Source of the DNA: Paramecium tetraurelia
Taxonomy: Eukaryota > Ciliophora > Oligohymenophorea > Peniculida > Parameciidae
Length of the DNA stretch: 64,000 nucleotides
NCBI RefSeq assembly: GCF_000165425.1
Contig: NW_001799630.1
Location: 499,734 to 563,733, forward strand
Direction: 5' to 3'
Positions 62,376 through 64,000 of the stretch are shown here, piece by piece. Within the stretch, counting starts at the first letter, position 1, and every line of letters begins with the position of its first letter. A program made the position numbers and the translations under genes. The notes beneath the pieces were generated by a model that saw nothing but the letters and a program-made list of their open reading frames with translations, was not told the origin of the DNA and ran no database searches.

Positions 62376-64000
62376 TCATTAAATGGAGTTTTATATGAAT
62401 TAAATTAATTCATTAATATCCCTATTCTTAATCCCAGCAATCCCTTTATCAATATCATTAATTGTAATTAGTTCTTCATAATCCAATATATTGATCACCA
62501 TTGCAATATATCGTAAACGTTCTGGATTAGGCTCTCCCTGTTGCTTTAGTTCCTCTTTTGCAATAATGTTTAAATAGTTTTAGAGAACTTCTCTATAAAT
62601 ATCTTAGAATTTTTAAGTCTGAGATAGTTCTGAGGCTTCACAAGTCCAATTCGGCTTAAGATACTTTTCTAGTTTTTTTAAATTAGCTCTAATATAGATA
62701 AACTCAATACTGAACAGTTTGATATTCAAACGATAAGTGTATGGAAAGAAATTCATTTTCCTCATCAAATTCCTTCATGAAGGTTTTAAAAGTCTGTTGT
62801 TATATTAATTAAGGAAAAAATTTATTTTATTTGATTTCAGCCCTTAGCTTATAATGTGAGTAATAAATTTGCTTTATTAGGATATAACTAACAAAAATGC
62901 AATCAAAGACTTATTTATGTCGAAATTATTTCATGTCATTATAAATTATACTTAGACAAGATATAGGTTATTTAGCTTTAATGTATTTGTTGATAATATC
63001 GATTTCTTTTAAATCTATTTTATTTTATTCTTAAACTAGAATCTCAGATTGCTAGAGTTTTTGATTTTCTATTTGTTGATTGTAAGAATTCATTTTTGGT
63101 TTGTTGGATTTTTTTTTTGACTAACTTAATAAATCCTAAAACTTATCATTAGTTTTGAGAATTTCATTTAAAATTTGTTCATCATTTATTGGATTCTAAG
63201 TTTCGTATTGTTTTTCATTCTCTTCTGCATTCTTATAAAACAACTTATTTTTTTATGCATCAATATCAGCCAAATATTAAGTGTGATCTTTAATTATGCT
63301 CACTTAAATTATTATAAAATATACTTGAACTTTATCCCATAAAAATTTAATTACTAAACAAATCACTCCATTTTAATCTTTATTTTGGGTCGTATTTAAG
63401 CATGTTTGATAATAAGTCTTTAATGTTTTAGTCAACAACATCTTAGGATTTTAATTTAAATTTTGGAGGGTCTAAAGTGATATATGCCTTACAAATACTT
63501 TCATTTTTAACGTCGTTTAGAAATGTGTATTTATTAGCTGAGTTAAAAGGAAATTTAGAAAATATCATTTGGTATAATATTACTCCAACTGCAAACATGT
63601 CGGCTTGTAAGCCATATGGTTTTCCTTCAATGGTTTCTGGAGCCATGGTTCCGGTTGAACCTAAATTACCAACAGCCAAGTCATCCTAGTTGATATAAAA
63701 TAATATGGACTTAATTTTTTAACAAATGGCAGAAACCGAGATCAGCTATTTTTAACACATCTCTATGTAGTAAAATATTAGCCATCTTTAAATCTCTATG
63801 AATGATTTTCTATTTGTGTAGTGTTTTCATTCCTTTCAACAATTATTTAAAGAAAATCAATGCTTGAAATTAGGGAATAACACATTAATTTTTTTACCAA
63901 TATTCATCTAAAGTACCACCTTGAAATCAAATAATAACATTCACCTTCACAATATTCCAAAATAAATATGGCAAAATCTCTTGTTTCAAAATAGTCATAT
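62376..64000 (-). CDS. ULK-like Ser/Thr protein kinase, 5' end beyond window
   Basis: The frame is already inside the kinase domain at base 64000 (FAIFILEYCEG). A 25-nt intron is followed by GGTLDEYWQKNQCVIPQFQA, then IIHRDLKMANILLHRDVLK, ADLGFCHLL (DFG as DLG), a second 25-nt intron, and LGSTGTMAPETIEGKPYGLQ with ADMFAVGVILYQMIFSKFPF. The HRD Asp and metal Asp are both kept. After RLKWSDLF and one more short intron the frame runs on through SYNQQIENQKLQQSEILVQE and FKTFMKEFDEENEFLSIHLS. A 22-nt intron precedes LKKLEKYLKPNWTCEASELS; it ends at TGA 62376-62378. The C-terminal region is long and helical, as in the other ULK-like kinase here, but I cannot align the two. Confidence 0.85.

Overview
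The window is macronuclear-type DNA of a ciliate, most likely a Paramecium. Three things in the sequence show this. Long protein-like frames are interrupted by TAA and TAG, which must be read as glutamine, and genes end only at TGA. Introns are tiny (about 20-34 nt, GT...AG). The DNA is very AT-rich, with genes packed tightly on both strands. Most conserved families can be read only when both rules are applied, so raw open reading frames badly under-represent the genes. Exon joins below were made by eye; some intron ends are approximate.

Layout. 1-6.5 kb: a Myb-type DNA-binding protein cut by the left edge, a CK1-like pseudokinase, a small unknown protein, a multi-pass membrane protein with an in-frame TGA, and a small secreted protein. 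6.8-13.4 kb: a DNA-binding-like protein with a broken frame, 4-hydroxyphenylpyruvate dioxygenase, two Gln/Asn-rich proteins and a CK2-type kinase. 13.5-20.6 kb: a CDC50-family subunit, a Wee1-like pseudokinase and a P4-ATPase (flippase), all on the + strand. 21-28.9 kb: DHHC palmitoyltransferase, Sec1/Munc18 protein, a Cys-rich coiled-coil protein, a leucine-rich-repeat protein, an unknown ORF, a proteasome beta subunit and a small membrane protein. 29-42.1 kb: a low-complexity protein and a ULK-like kinase whose start codons overlap head to head, a small charged protein, a very large PAS-containing membrane protein, a possible TRAPP-like protein and an unknown protein. 42.9-51.7 kb: one 2,946-residue open frame with coiled coil, NACHT-type NTPase and WD40 repeats. 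51.9-64 kb: oxysterol-binding protein, a kinase with a C-terminal membrane anchor, a spastin-like AAA ATPase, a decayed gene, a PLU-1-like/PHD-finger protein with a polyglutamine tract, and a protein kinase cut by the right edge.

There is no operon logic, as expected for a eukaryote. Several genes still share a theme of membrane traffic and lipid handling: flippase and CDC50, Sec1, DHHC enzyme, ORP and perhaps TRAPP. Six genes are kinase-like, and two of them have lost catalytic residues. No tRNA, rRNA, CRISPR array, transposon or viral gene was recognised.
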